The notes beneath the pieces are model-generated. The model was not told the DNA's origin and made no database searches. It was given only the letters and a program-made list of their open reading frames with translations. This document shows, one piece after another, positions 18,442 to 27,952 of a stretch of DNA of 64,000 nt. The position numbers were made by a program, and so were the translations under genes. The first letter of the stretch is position 1, and each line of letters opens with the position of its first letter. Source of the DNA: Desulfobulbaceae bacterium DB1 (GTDB lineage Bacteria > Desulfobacterota > Desulfobulbia > Desulfobulbales > SURF-16); assembly GCA_001914235.1 (NCBI GenBank), contig MQUF01000020.1, forward strand, positions 55,450-119,449, read 5' to 3'.

Positions 18442-19403
18442 GGGCGTGATTCCTTGGCAGGCTTTGCGGGAAAGAGGTCTTTGATTCTTTCCCATATTTG
18501 GGTGAAATGGGGACGATCCGCACAGGACAGGGTGAGCAGCAGTTCGTTTTTTTCAAAGGAAAGGCTGTGCTCAAGCCGTGCTTCAGTGGGGAGAGCCAGA
18601 CCGGCGGTAAACTGGTGGAAATTTTTTTCCGCTTCACTGAAGCGGGGAAAGCGTTGACTGGAAAGCCATTTCATCAGATTGGCTGTTTTTTGCGGCACAT
18701 TCGCTTCCGGATGATTGATAATGGCTGCGACCTCTGTGCCGGACAACAGCTCGCAGATGGTGATGCTTTTCCTGGCGGACAGTTCCCGGCTGGTGACGAC
18801 CAGTTTTTTCTGGTTGCCGACACTGAGCCGCAGGTTGTTTATCATTTCAAAAAGGGCCATGCGGTCGCTGAAAGACAATTTGCTCAGTTCAAAGGCGACT
18901 TTTTCCTCCAGGTGTTGTTCATGGACGGCAATAACCAGCGGTTCTTCCAGTTCAAGCAGTTTCAGGTCGCGCTGGATTAAGTAAACCGAGGGGGAAAGCT
19001 GCATGAGCGGCAGGTGGTTTTCGGCCAGTTGCTTTTCATCCAGCCATTGCAGTGCCTTGAGAAAAAAGGTTGCCCGCTCCACTGGACTGAGGGGTTTGCC
19101 CAGCAGTCTTTCTTCCAGGCAAAGCCCAAGGGTTTCCGCTTCCGATGTTTTTTCGGTCAGTTTAATGCAGTCGCAGGTGACCCCGGCGCACTGTTCCATG
19201 GCGATGCGCAATCTTTTTCTGCCGGCCACGATGACAAAGGATGCGGCTGATTTTTCCTTGACAATGGGCGGATGGAGGATGCCGTAACGTTTGATGGAGT
19301 CGACCAGGGAGGAAGGGATCTCCTCCGTGCAGTATGGGGGCAGAAGTGCGTAGGTGTCGTCGGCAAAATCAATATGACGCAGGGTGATACGGGAAATGTG
19401 CAT
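18438..19403 (-). CDS. ParB/Srx-fold N-terminal domain protein
   Basis: 321 aa. Residues about 25-115 match a ParB-like domain: S-L-V-D-S-I-K-R-Y-G-I-L-H-P-P-I-V, V-I-V-A-G-R-K-R-L-R-I-A, and a second block with C-L-E-E-R-L-L-G-K-P-L-S-P-V-E-R-A. The middle region is helical, as in the HTH portion of ParB, but the rest diverges from chromosomal ParB and there is no parA beside it. It may be a nucleic-acid or nucleotide-binding regulator. It is translationally coupled (ATGA) to the exported DUF4350-like protein, an unusual pairing. Confidence 0.7.
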   Translation of the reverse strand: MHISRITLRHIDFADDTYALLPPYCTEEIPSSLVDSIKRYGILHPPIVKEKSAASFVIVAGRKRLRIAMEQCAGVTCDCIKLTEKTSEAETLGLCLEERLLGKPLSPVERATFFLKALQWLDEKQLAENHLPLMQLSPSVYLIQRDLKLLELEEPLVIAVHEQHLEEKVAFELSKLSFSDRMALFEMINNLRLSVGNQKKLVVTSRELSARKSITICELLSGTEVAAIINHPEANVPQKTANLMKWLSSQRFPRFSEAEKNFHQFTAGLALPTEARLEHSLSFEKNELLLTLSCADRPHFTQIWERIKDLFPAKPAKESRP

Positions 19404-19613
19404 CGGCTTCCTCTGGTTTTTTGGGAGCCGTTACGAAAGAGCCGCTTTCCTTCTCCCTGTTTCACTGCGGCCCCTTTGCCGCTCCGGACCTTGCCGCGGC
19501 CATGCTCTTTCGCGGCCGCGGCGTTGCTTGTTGCCATAAGCTTATATCCTGAAAAAGGTCAATGACGAAAGAAATTTTTTAACAAGCGACGGCTCTTGTG
19601 TTTTAATGAGGAA

Positions 19614-20258
19614 ATGCGCGAGAAAAAAGTTATCATGATTGCCGCCATGACCCTGTGCGGTCGGATCAGTCCGGCACCGCTGGGAAGTGCCGTTGACCGC
19701 CGTTTTCTTGAAGCCGTGCGGGATAAAACGGATGCCAGCCTCATGGGCGGCAATACCCTGCGGCATGGCGACCCGGAAATGCGAGGAAGCGTTTGCGGTC
19801 GGCATCGCCTGCGCGCCCTGATCACCATGAGCGGCGATATCCCGGTCGCGGGGAAGAAAATATTCGCCCAAGGACCAAAGCCCCTTGTTTTCTGCGGTGA
19901 TGGCGTTCATGCGGGTCTTGGCGAACGGTTGCGAGGCAGGGCTGAGCTGATTGCGCTGCCGCTCCTTGATGGATTTTTGTCGATTGCCGCGGCCATCCGT
20001 GAGCTTGAAAAGCGGGGTGCCGGGTCGATTCTTGTGGAGGGTGGAGCAATACTGAATTACAGGGCGCTTCGGGAACGGGTGGTGGATGAAATTCTGGTGA
20101 CCATAACCCCGCAGTTGTTCGGCGGAGAAGGCGCCCCTTCCCTGGTGGAAGGAGTCGGCTCGCTTGGCTGCCCCTTTCTTGCCCTGGAGCTTCTTTCCTG
20201 CAGACAGGAAAAGAATGGGGAGCTTTTCACCCACTATCGGGTAAAATATGAGGAATAA
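19614..20258 (+). CDS. RibD C-terminal domain (DHFR-fold) reductase
   Basis: 214 aa from the ATG at 19614 with GAGG just upstream; the frame opens at a TTG (19596) without support. It has the RibD reductase plan: M-I-A-A-M-T-L-C-G-R-I at the start, D-A-S-L-M-G-G-N-T-L-R, and the NADPH-binding I-L-V-E-G-G-A-I-L-N plus T-P-Q-L-F-G-G-E-G-A-P. Such proteins reduce the ribosyl-amino-pyrimidine in riboflavin synthesis or related pterin substrates. It lacks the deaminase half of RibD. It runs straight into the PP-loop gene. Confidence 0.82.
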   Translation: MREKKVIMIAAMTLCGRISPAPLGSAVDRRFLEAVRDKTDASLMGGNTLRHGDPEMRGSVCGRHRLRALITMSGDIPVAGKKIFAQGPKPLVFCGDGVHAGLGERLRGRAELIALPLLDGFLSIAAAIRELEKRGAGSILVEGGAILNYRALRERVVDEILVTITPQLFGGEGAPSLVEGVGSLGCPFLALELLSCRQEKNGELFTHYRVKYEE

Positions 20259-20259
20259 C

Positions 20260-21012
20260 ATGCATAAACAGGAACTTGCGATTCTTTTCTCCGGCGGCAC
20301 CGATTCCCTGGCCCTCTACGCCCTGGCAACCGCCGGCCATCATCCGGATATGCCCAGGCCCCGGCGTCTTCATCTGCTGAACATGCTGAACGGCATGGGG
20401 CGTTTCCCGGACTTCACCCGCAACCGGTATGAAGTAGCCCGCGCTCTTCTCGCCCGGCGCGTGCCCGACTCCATGGAGATCCCAGACAGCTACCTGGTTG
20501 AACTTGATATGGGCCGGCTTTTTCAGGGATTGTGGCTTGACCGCTATGAGGAATTCATGCCCCGCTACGGCGGGAAAAATTTGGTATGCGTTGCCTGCAA
20601 GCTTGCCATGCACATCAGGGCGGTGCTTTATTGCAACGAGCATCTCATTCCCACCGTGGTGGCCGGGTATACGAAAAAACAAAGTCATTATCCCGAACAG
20701 ACGCCGGTTTTCATGGAAAAAATCGCCAAATTCTCGGCGCGCTTCGGCGTTGCCGCCCGGTATCCGGTGTACGATGATTTTGCCGAGCAGATGACCACCC
20801 GTCATCTGCTGGAGGATTTCGGCCTGCCTTCCACCGGGGGCGGGGAACGGAAGTGTCTGTTCAGCCAGACCTTGGCCACGGCAACGGAAAAGGAGATCGG
20901 CCTGTATCTGGACGACATGATTCCCCGGGCCCAGGACTATATTGAATGCGTGCAGGACGGCAGGATTGCCGACGCAGCCCGCTGTTTCCCGCCGGGAAAT
21001 TTGGTGAAATAG
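20260..21012 (+). CDS. PP-loop (adenine nucleotide alpha-hydrolase fold) ATPase
   Basis: 250 aa from the ATG at 20260, with GAGGA at 20250 as ribosome site; an ATG at 20248 overlapping the previous stop is possible. The N-terminal S-G-G-T-D-S motif is the PP-loop pyrophosphatase signature shared by QueC, TilS, ThiI and related enzymes that activate substrates by adenylation. Cys pairs (V-C-V-A-C and R-K-C-L-F) resemble metal sites but do not reproduce QueC exactly. Its neighbours, a RibD-like reductase and (beyond the restriction module) FolE2, hint at pterin or deazapurine chemistry. The specific substrate is unknown. Confidence 0.72.
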   Translation: MHKQELAILFSGGTDSLALYALATAGHHPDMPRPRRLHLLNMLNGMGRFPDFTRNRYEVARALLARRVPDSMEIPDSYLVELDMGRLFQGLWLDRYEEFMPRYGGKNLVCVACKLAMHIRAVLYCNEHLIPTVVAGYTKKQSHYPEQTPVFMEKIAKFSARFGVAARYPVYDDFAEQMTTRHLLEDFGLPSTGGGERKCLFSQTLATATEKEIGLYLDDMIPRAQDYIECVQDGRIADAARCFPPGNLVK

Positions 21013-21097
21013 ATGCGGTGTTGCAGTGGGGAAACAGTGAAATACTATTTTTTTTTACGAGACCATCAATTCTGCCGGAATATGAAAAGAGACGTTT

Positions 21098-23374
21098 ATG
21101 CCGCGACTGACCGAACAGGAACAACAGGAAATCATCCGCTTTATTGAGGCGGACAAGCCGCTGCCGGACAGATACCGTTTTCTGCTTTTTGCCGATAAAC
21201 GCGAGGTGGAGCTGGTCTGGAACGGCAAGTCAAATGATGTCTGCAACATCGTGTTGCCCTTTCAGACCATCGAGCAGGTGGATGAACCCCGGGCCGAGAA
21301 GACGGCGGACAAGGCCATCCAGTTGAACCTGTTCGGCCTGGACGAACGGGGCCGCCAGCTCAAGGGCTGGACCAACAAGCTCATCTGGGGCGACAACAAG
21401 CTGATCCTCGCCAGCCTGAAAAACGGGCCGCTGCGCGACGAGATCGACAAACAGGGCGGCCTCAAGCTGATCTACATCGATCCGCCCTTTGACGTGGGCG
21501 CGGATTTTTCCATGGACATCGAGATCGGCGGCGATACCTTCACCAAGAAGCCCAATATCCTGGAAGAGATCGCCTACCGCGACACCTGGGGCAAGGGGGC
21601 GGATTCCTTCATCAGCATGATCTACGAACGGCTGATCCTGATGCGGGACCTGCTGGCCGAGGATGGCAGTATTTATGTGCATTGTGATTGGCGGGTGAAC
21701 GCGTACATTCGGCTTGCTCTCGAAGAAGTTTTTGGACGTGAACAATTTCAAAATGAAATTGTTTGGATAAGAACGAATGCCCACAACATGCAGACCCAAG
21801 GGTATGTTCGTTCTCAAGAAACTATTTTTTTCGCTTCCAAATCGGATTCCTTCATTTTCAATGAACAACGAACTGCCTATGGTGATGCACAGCTTGGAAG
21901 ATATAAAAAAGACGAAAATGGCAGGCTATACACTGGGCGAGACATGACATTTTCCTCCGCGAATCCAAATCGTCAGTTCGAATGGCGAGGAACAAAGCCC
22001 CCATCAAACCGCTCATGGGGATACCCTTTGGAGAAACTTGAAGAACTTTGGGCAGAAGGTCGTATTTTAACGAAACAGGACGGTACACCGAGGCTCGATG
22101 GATTAAAAGTATACCTTGATGAGACCAAAGGAAAACCCCTTACAACTCTATGGGATGACGTCGGCCGCATTGGAAACACCTCGTCGGAACGTCTCGGCTA
22201 CCCCACCCAAAAACCAGAAGCCCTCATCGAACGCATCATCAAGGCCTCTTCCAACGAAGGCGATCTGGTCGCCGACTTCTTCTGCGGTTCCGGCACCACG
22301 GCGGCGGTGGCGGAAAAACTGGGCCGCAAATGGATCGCCACCGATCTTGGCAAATTCGCCATCCACACCACCAGAAAACGGTTGATCGGCGTGCAGCGCG
22401 GCCTCAAGGCCGCCAGAAAAAATTACCGGGCCTTTGAAATCTTGAACCTGGGCAAGTACGAGCGGCAGCACTACATCGGCGTTAGTCCCGACCTGCGGGA
22501 AGAACAGCGTCACAAACAGCTGGCCGAAAAGGAGGCCGCCTTTGTCGAGCTGATCCTCAAGGCCTACCGGGCGGAAAAAGTGGAAAACTTCGCCGGCTTC
22601 CACGGCAAGCGGGCCGGGCGGCTGGTGGCCGTGGGGCCGGTCAACCTGCCGGTGACCCGGCTCTTTGTCGAAGAGATCATCCTGGAATGCCGCAAGAAAC
22701 ACATCACCAAGGTGGATATCCTGGGCTTTGAGTTCGAGATGGGGTTGTTTCCCAATGTGCTGGAGGAGGCCAGGGCCAAGGGCATCGACATCGCGCCCAA
22801 GTACATCCCGGCCGAGGTCTTTGACAAGCGGGCGGTGGAAAAGAATCAGGTGGTGTTCCACGACGTGGCGGCCATCGAGGTCAAACCCCTGGCCACGGAA
22901 GGCAAAAAAGGCAAGCCCCCTGCCGTGTCCGTGCAACTGACCGACTTTTCCGTCTTTTACTCCCAGGATTCCATCCAGCACGCCGAAGAGAGCTTGAAAA
23001 ACAAGGGCAGCAGGGTTGTGGTGGATAAGGGCCGCATCGTCAAGGTGAGCAGGGACGCCAAGGGCATCCTCACCCGCGAGACGCTGACCCACCACTGGAC
23101 CGACTGGATCGACTACTGGGCCGTGGATTTCAACTTCGAGAGCAAGCGTGAGATCATCCGGGTGCGGAATCCCGAAAGCAACGAGTGGGAGGAACAGTGG
23201 ACGGGCGACTACATCTTTGAAAACGAGTGGCAGTCCTTCCGCACCAGAAAGGACCGGTCGCTCGAACTGACCAGCGTGGCCCAGGAATGCCTGCCCGGCC
23301 GCCGCAAGATAGCGGTCAAGGTGGTGGACATTTTCGGCAACGACACCATGACGATTATCGAGGTGCGGGTGTGA
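21098..23374 (+). CDS. Type III-like DNA methyltransferase (Mod), beta class
   Basis: 758 aa. Motif order is catalytic Y-I-D-P-P-F (about residue 125) followed by the SAM-binding F-F-C-G-S-G-T-T (about 390), the arrangement of beta-class N6-adenine or N4-cytosine methyltransferases; the region between them (about 190-360) should be the target-recognition domain. D-P-P-F, not D-P-P-Y, is used, as in some relatives. The C-terminal 240 residues form an extra domain of unclear role. Bases about 21,680-22,170 are visibly AT-richer than the rest, suggesting an exchanged recognition domain. Its stop overlaps the next gene's GTG. Confidence 0.88.
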   Translation: MPRLTEQEQQEIIRFIEADKPLPDRYRFLLFADKREVELVWNGKSNDVCNIVLPFQTIEQVDEPRAEKTADKAIQLNLFGLDERGRQLKGWTNKLIWGDNKLILASLKNGPLRDEIDKQGGLKLIYIDPPFDVGADFSMDIEIGGDTFTKKPNILEEIAYRDTWGKGADSFISMIYERLILMRDLLAEDGSIYVHCDWRVNAYIRLALEEVFGREQFQNEIVWIRTNAHNMQTQGYVRSQETIFFASKSDSFIFNEQRTAYGDAQLGRYKKDENGRLYTGRDMTFSSANPNRQFEWRGTKPPSNRSWGYPLEKLEELWAEGRILTKQDGTPRLDGLKVYLDETKGKPLTTLWDDVGRIGNTSSERLGYPTQKPEALIERIIKASSNEGDLVADFFCGSGTTAAVAEKLGRKWIATDLGKFAIHTTRKRLIGVQRGLKAARKNYRAFEILNLGKYERQHYIGVSPDLREEQRHKQLAEKEAAFVELILKAYRAEKVENFAGFHGKRAGRLVAVGPVNLPVTRLFVEEIILECRKKHITKVDILGFEFEMGLFPNVLEEARAKGIDIAPKYIPAEVFDKRAVEKNQVVFHDVAAIEVKPLATEGKKGKPPAVSVQLTDFSVFYSQDSIQHAEESLKNKGSRVVVDKGRIVKVSRDAKGILTRETLTHHWTDWIDYWAVDFNFESKREIIRVRNPESNEWEEQWTGDYIFENEWQSFRTRKDRSLELTSVAQECLPGRRKIAVKVVDIFGNDTMTIIEVRV

Positions 23375-23949
23375 GCCCCCCTGTCTGCACCATTATCGCC
23401 GGCCCGAATGGCGCGGGCAAAACGACGTTTGCGCTCTCCTGGCTGCCGGAAATTCATTGCCGCAATTTCGTCAATGCGGACTTGATCGCGGCGGGACTTT
23501 CGCCACTGGCACCAGACAGGGAACTGATTGCGGCCAGTCGTTTGTTTCTGCGTGAGATTGAACATCATATCCGAAGACGGGAAGATTTTGCCTTTGAAAC
23601 AACGCTTTCCGGCAAAACCTATCTGCGGCTGATCCGAAAGCTCCTGGATGATGGGTGGCGGGTTGATCTCTACTATCTGTGGTTGCCCAGTGTCGAGATG
23701 TCCATTGAGCGGGTGGCGGAAAGGGTCGCCCACGGCGGCCACGATATTACGCGCGAGTCCATTGTCCGGCGATACCCGCGCAGTATCGCCAATCTTCTGA
23801 ACCATTACGCGCCGCTATGCAGCTCGACCATCTGTCTGGATAATTCGGAGCTTCAGCCCGAGGTCATTTTCGTGCAGGACCATGCCGGCCTTTCGGTGGA
23901 AAATGAGCCGCTGTTTGCTGCTTTACAAAAAGGAGACAATGATGACTGA
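23371..23949 (+). CDS. Zeta-toxin-like P-loop kinase
   Basis: 192 aa from a GTG at 23371 whose TG is shared with the mod stop (GTGA overlap). The P-loop [14 protein letters not shown], the [12 protein letters not shown] segment and [10 protein letters not shown] are the hallmarks of the short zeta-like AAA/kinase family. True zeta toxins phosphorylate UDP-N-acetylglucosamine; members of this shorter group are mostly uncharacterised. The small gene that overlaps its 3' end looks like a cognate partner, so a toxin-antitoxin pair inside the restriction operon is likely but unproven. Confidence 0.8.
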   Translation: MSPPVCTIIAGPNGAGKTTFALSWLPEIHCRNFVNADLIAAGLSPLAPDRELIAASRLFLREIEHHIRRREDFAFETTLSGKTYLRLIRKLLDDGWRVDLYYLWLPSVEMSIERVAERVAHGGHDITRESIVRRYPRSIANLLNHYAPLCSSTICLDNSELQPEVIFVQDHAGLSVENEPLFAALQKGDNDD

Positions 23950-24106
23950 AATTCAACGTCAATCACAACAGGTAAGAGAGGCCCTTAAACGCGCCGTTGC
24001 CGAGGCGCTGGAAAGAAAACGGCGGCTGGGGCAGTATGCGGTGTTTTTTCAGAACGGCAAGCCGGTGCGAGTTGAGCTGGATCGGATTCATACGAAAAGA
24101 AGCTGA
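23939..24106 (+). CDS. Small partner (antitoxin-like) of the zeta-like kinase
   Basis: 55 aa from tandem ATGs at 23939/23942 with an AAGGAG ribosome site 4 bp upstream; it overlaps the kinase gene by 11 bp. The sequence is a charged helix (Q-Q-V-R-E-A-L-K-R-A-V-A-E-A-L-E-R-K-R-R-L-G-Q-Y) followed by a short strand pair (A-V-F-F-Q-N-G-K-P-V-R-V-E-L). This helix-plus-Arg-Leu-Gly pattern is the form of small proteins often found beside zeta-like ATPases. It ends 5 bp before the res ATG. Confidence 0.6.
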   Translation: MMTEIQRQSQQVREALKRAVAEALERKRRLGQYAVFFQNGKPVRVELDRIHTKRS

Positions 24107-24111
24107 TACTC

Positions 24112-26805
24112 ATGGCCCTTCATCCTGATTTCCCCGCTTCCCCCCATGCCATTCTTGATCCGGCTCTGCGCTGGTTCCCGGCCGACGAGGCCCTGCGTGA
24201 GACGACCCAGGACAAGCTGATGCCGCCGCTGGTGGCCCGGCTGCGCCGGAAGGTCAAGGAGTTCCGCGACGGCGGCTATGCAGGCGCCACGGATACGAGC
24301 CGCAGCCTGCTCACCTGGTGGTTTACCGCCCCGCACCTGCTGGAGAAGGCCGACGGTACGATGACCCAGTTCCAGTATTACTTCGCCCAGCGCGAGGCAC
24401 TGGAAACCATCATCTATCTGTATGACGTGGCGGGCGTGCGGGACAAGTTCGACCTGATGCGCTTTGACGGCTCCGGCGTGGTGTCGGCCGGCATGTTCGA
24501 TGAAAGTTGGCGGCGGTTCGTCATCAAGATGGCCACCGGCACCGGCAAGACCAAGGTGATGAGTCTGGTCATCGCCTGGAGCTTTTTCCACCGGCTGTAT
24601 GAGCCGGATTCCGTTTTGTCGCGCAACTTTCTGGTGATCGCGCCCAACATCATCGTGCTGGACCGTATCTATCACGATTTCCAGGGGCTGCGCATCTTCT
24701 TTGCCGACCCGGTGCTGCCGGATAACGGTTTTGACGGCCGCAACTGGCGGGATGATTTTCAACTGACCCTGCACAAACAGGACGAGGTGCGCGTCACCCG
24801 GCCCACGGGCAATATTTTTCTCACCAATATCCACCGTGTCTATGCCGGCGATGACATTCCTCCCTCGCCTGATGACGAAAACACCATGGATTACTTTCTG
24901 GGCAGGCGGCCCACGGGCGCGACCACGGATTCCAGAGTGGATCTGGGGATGATCGTGCGCGACATCGACGAGCTGATGGTCGTTAACGACGAGGCCCACC
25001 ACATTCACGATGCCCGGCTTGCCTGGTTCAAGTCCATCGAGGACATCCACAACCGGCTGTTGCAGAAAGGTGGCGCCCTGGCCTTGCAGGTGGATGTGAC
25101 CGCCACGCCCAGGCATAACAATGGGGCGATCTTTGTGCAGACGGTGGCCGATTACCCGCTGGTGGAAGCCATTTCGCAAAACGTGGTCAAGCACCCGGTG
25201 CTGCCCGATGCGTCCAGCCGGGCCAAGCTGTCCGAACGGCAAAGCGCCCGGTACACCGAAAAATATGCCGACTACCTCGACCTGGGGGTGATCGAGTGGC
25301 GCAAGGCATACGCCGAACACGAAAAAATGGGCAAGAAGGCCATCCTGTTTGTCATGACCGACGACACCCGCAACTGCGATGACGTGGCCGACTATCTGGA
25401 GGGCCGCTACCCGGAACTGAAAGGCGCTGTGCTGACCATCCACACCAAAAACAACGGCGAGATTTCCGAGGCGGCATCCGGCAAGGCCAGGGAGGAGCTG
25501 GAGAAGCTGCGCAAACAGGCCAATGAAATCGACGGTCCGGAGAGCCCCTGCAAGGCTATTGTCTCGGTGTTGATGCTGAAAGAAGGCTGGGACGTGAAAA
25601 ACGTCACCACTATTGTCGGCCTGCGCGCCTACTCGGCCAAGAGCAACATCCTGCCCGAACAGACATTGGGGCGCGGCCTGCGCAAAATGTACCCCGATGG
25701 ACTGGAGGAGTATGTCAGCGTCATCGGCACTGATGCCTTCATGGATTTTGTCGAGTCCATTAAAGCGGAAGGCGTGGAACTGGAACGCAAGGCCATGGGC
25801 GAGGGCACCCAGCCCAAGACCCCGCTGGTGGTGGAAGTTGACCGGGAGAACGTGAACAAGGATATCGAAGCCCTGGACATCGAAATCCCAATTCTCACGC
25901 CGCGGGTTTACCGGGAGTACAAAAACCTGGCTGACCTCACCACTGACAAGTTAATTGTGCAGCTGGTATCGTACCAGGAATTCAGCACTGAGGAGCAGCG
26001 GGAGATTGTCTTCAAGGACATCACAACGGGCGAGATCACCCATACCACGATGCTGGACAGCGCCGGGGTGGCTGACTATCGCAGTGTGATCGGTTATTTC
26101 GCCCAAACCGTCATGAAGGAACTGCGCCTGTTCAGCGGCTACGACGTTCTGTACGGCATAATCAAGACCTTTGTGCAAGGGCGGTTGTTCGGCCGGGCCG
26201 TGGATCTGGAAAGCGGCAATACCTTGCGGAATCTCTCGGAGCTTGCGGCCACCAAAACGGTGATTGAAACCTGCAAACGGGCGATCAACGACCTCACGGT
26301 TCTGGACAAGGGCGATGCGCAAATACGGGATACCATCAAGCTGCGGCAGACCCGGCCCTTTGTGGTCAAAGACCAGGGGTATCTGATTCCGAAAAAATCG
26401 GTATTCAACAAGGTCATAGGCGACAGCCGCTTTGAGCTGGAATTTGCCGCGTTTCTGGAAAATTGCCCCGATGTAGTGTCCTACGGTAAGAATTATCTTG
26501 CCGTGCATTTCAAGCTCGATTATGTCAACGCCGCAGGCGATATTGCCAATTACTACCCGGATTTCATCGTCAAGCTGGCAGAAAAGCGCATCGTCATCGT
26601 CGAAACCAAAGGGAGGGAAGACCTGGATGTCCCGCAAAAAATGCTGCGGCTTGCGCAGTGGTGCGAGGATATCAACCGGGCGCGGCCTGGTGCCGGCTAC
26701 GACTTTGTCTATGCGGATGAAGAGGGCTTCCGGAAGTATCAGCCGAAAACATTCCGGCAGTTGCTTGATGGGTTCCTGGAATACAAAAATGAGGATCAGA
26801 TTTGA
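24112..26805 (+). CDS. Type III-like restriction endonuclease subunit (Res), SF2 helicase plus nuclease
   Basis: 897 aa. A superfamily-2 motor covers about residues 130-540: Walker A K-M-A-T-G-T-G-K-T-K, DEAH box V-V-N-D-E-A-H-H, V-T-A-T-P-R and a C-terminal helicase half with L-K-E-G-W-D-V-K-N-V-T and Q-T-L-G-R-G-L-R. The C-terminus (about 820-850) has Y-P-D-F-I-V...I-V-I-V-E-T-K-G, a PD-(D/E)xK-like nuclease pattern. It would translocate along and cut DNA unmethylated by Mod. All key motifs seem intact. Base composition is like the neighbouring mod flanks. It overlaps folE2 by TTGA. Confidence 0.88.
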   Translation: MALHPDFPASPHAILDPALRWFPADEALRETTQDKLMPPLVARLRRKVKEFRDGGYAGATDTSRSLLTWWFTAPHLLEKADGTMTQFQYYFAQREALETIIYLYDVAGVRDKFDLMRFDGSGVVSAGMFDESWRRFVIKMATGTGKTKVMSLVIAWSFFHRLYEPDSVLSRNFLVIAPNIIVLDRIYHDFQGLRIFFADPVLPDNGFDGRNWRDDFQLTLHKQDEVRVTRPTGNIFLTNIHRVYAGDDIPPSPDDENTMDYFLGRRPTGATTDSRVDLGMIVRDIDELMVVNDEAHHIHDARLAWFKSIEDIHNRLLQKGGALALQVDVTATPRHNNGAIFVQTVADYPLVEAISQNVVKHPVLPDASSRAKLSERQSARYTEKYADYLDLGVIEWRKAYAEHEKMGKKAILFVMTDDTRNCDDVADYLEGRYPELKGAVLTIHTKNNGEISEAASGKAREELEKLRKQANEIDGPESPCKAIVSVLMLKEGWDVKNVTTIVGLRAYSAKSNILPEQTLGRGLRKMYPDGLEEYVSVIGTDAFMDFVESIKAEGVELERKAMGEGTQPKTPLVVEVDRENVNKDIEALDIEIPILTPRVYREYKNLADLTTDKLIVQLVSYQEFSTEEQREIVFKDITTGEITHTTMLDSAGVADYRSVIGYFAQTVMKELRLFSGYDVLYGIIKTFVQGRLFGRAVDLESGNTLRNLSELAATKTVIETCKRAINDLTVLDKGDAQIRDTIKLRQTRPFVVKDQGYLIPKKSVFNKVIGDSRFELEFAAFLENCPDVVSYGKNYLAVHFKLDYVNAAGDIANYYPDFIVKLAEKRIVIVETKGREDLDVPQKMLRLAQWCEDINRARPGAGYDFVYADEEGFRKYQPKTFRQLLDGFLEYKNEDQI

Positions 26806-27719
26806 CCACGTCAATTCGTAAAGACCAGGGCGCGCCTTTGATTTCCAGGGCAACCCATCAGCAGGTAATCGCCTCCGGCACCGACGTGCCGGAGCAGTCG
26901 CCCTCCTTTGCCCTGCCTCTGGACGAAGTGGGAATCTCCGGCAAGACGGTATGGGTGAGCCTGCCCGAGGGGCGGCTTCCCTTTGCGGCGCGCATCACGG
27001 TTGATCTGCCGTCCCATGTCCGGGGAATCCATATGTCGCGGCTGGAGCAGGCAATTGCCGAGCTGCATGGCCGCAAATTTACCAGGCTGTGCGATTATGC
27101 CCGGGCCCTGGCGGAAATGGTCGTCGAACGACAACGGGGCACCATTGCCCAGGTTGCCGTCACCGGCAAACGCCCCTTGCTGCAACGTTCCAAGATCAGT
27201 CGGCAGGTTTCCGTTGATTCATTGGCCTGCAGGGTGGAGGCACGGGTGGAGAAGGGCGATGATGGCCTGCGTGTTCTTTTGACCAACGGCATCGGCGTGT
27301 GCCATATTACCGCCTGTCCCTGCACCCAGGTCTACAACCTCGAGGTTTTTGCCGACCGGGGCGATTGTCCCATGCCGACCCATTCACAGCGCTCCCAGAC
27401 ATGGCTTTCCCTGCGCGGGCTGAGTCAGGTGCCTTCCCATAATGACCTGCTTCCCTGTCTGGAGCAGGCCCTGCATCTGACCCAGGATCTGCTGAAACGT
27501 CCGGATGAGGCGGAAATAGTCCTGAAATCACATCGTTGCCCGCAGTTTGCCGAAGACGCGGTGCGGGAAACGGCACGTTCCGTGGGGCTTTGTTTCCGCG
27601 GCAGGCTGCCGCCGCAAACCGAGGTCATCATAGAGTCCCTCAGTCTGGAAAGTATTCATATTCATGATGTCTGTTGCCGTCTGTCAACAACCCTGGAAAA
27701 TATCTGCGCCGAACTGTGA
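26802..27719 (+). CDS. folE2: GTP cyclohydrolase FolE2 (MptA family)
   Basis: 305 aa from a TTG start that overlaps the res stop (TTGA), with GAGG 9 bp upstream; no ATG precedes the conserved part. FolE2-type enzymes convert GTP to 7,8-dihydroneopterin triphosphate, the entry to folate and queuosine pathways, without the zinc chemistry of FolE1. Family marks are L-P-S-H-V-R-G-I-H-M-S-R, T-A-C-P-C-T-Q-V-Y and T-H-S-Q-R. The about 40 N-terminal residues ahead of the core are unusually long and may reflect the shared junction with res. A housekeeping gene coupled to a restriction operon is odd. Confidence 0.9.
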   Translation: MTTSIRKDQGAPLISRATHQQVIASGTDVPEQSPSFALPLDEVGISGKTVWVSLPEGRLPFAARITVDLPSHVRGIHMSRLEQAIAELHGRKFTRLCDYARALAEMVVERQRGTIAQVAVTGKRPLLQRSKISRQVSVDSLACRVEARVEKGDDGLRVLLTNGIGVCHITACPCTQVYNLEVFADRGDCPMPTHSQRSQTWLSLRGLSQVPSHNDLLPCLEQALHLTQDLLKRPDEAEIVLKSHRCPQFAEDAVRETARSVGLCFRGRLPPQTEVIIESLSLESIHIHDVCCRLSTTLENICAEL

Positions 27720-27796
27720 GACAGCCGTAAAATTTAATGTCGGGGCACAAGAGGTTGCCTTTGCCGCTTCGTGTCTTTGCGTTAAAAAAAAGATTT

Positions 27797-27829
27797 TTCA
27801 CCACGGAGCACGCGGAGATCGCGGAGAAA
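27797..27829 (+). repeat. Short CGGAG-type tandem motif in intergenic region
   Basis: The stretch CACCACGGAG, then CACGCGGAG, then ATCGCGGAG repeats CGGAG at about 9-10-bp spacing, followed by an A-rich run. It lies in the 233-bp gap between folE2 and the nucleotidyltransferase gene. Motifs like this are common in intergenic DNA of deltaproteobacteria and other phyla; their role is not known. It is a dispersed repeat only if other copies exist in the genome. Confidence 0.4.
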
Positions 27830-27952
27830 TATTTTTAATAACAGGCTGTTGTCTTTGTGTTGACTGTGTCCTCCGGGCTATTTTTTTGCGGATCCGTCAT
27901 TTGTCGGCATGGTCGTCTCAAAAATCATGGAAGTTCTGAAATCGTATCGTCA

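Noticed and set aside
19494..19521. CCGCGGCC/GGCCGCGG inverted repeat in the divergent promoter region
   Set aside because: Low-complexity GC palindrome with no T-run and no second copy seen; not distinctive enough to call.
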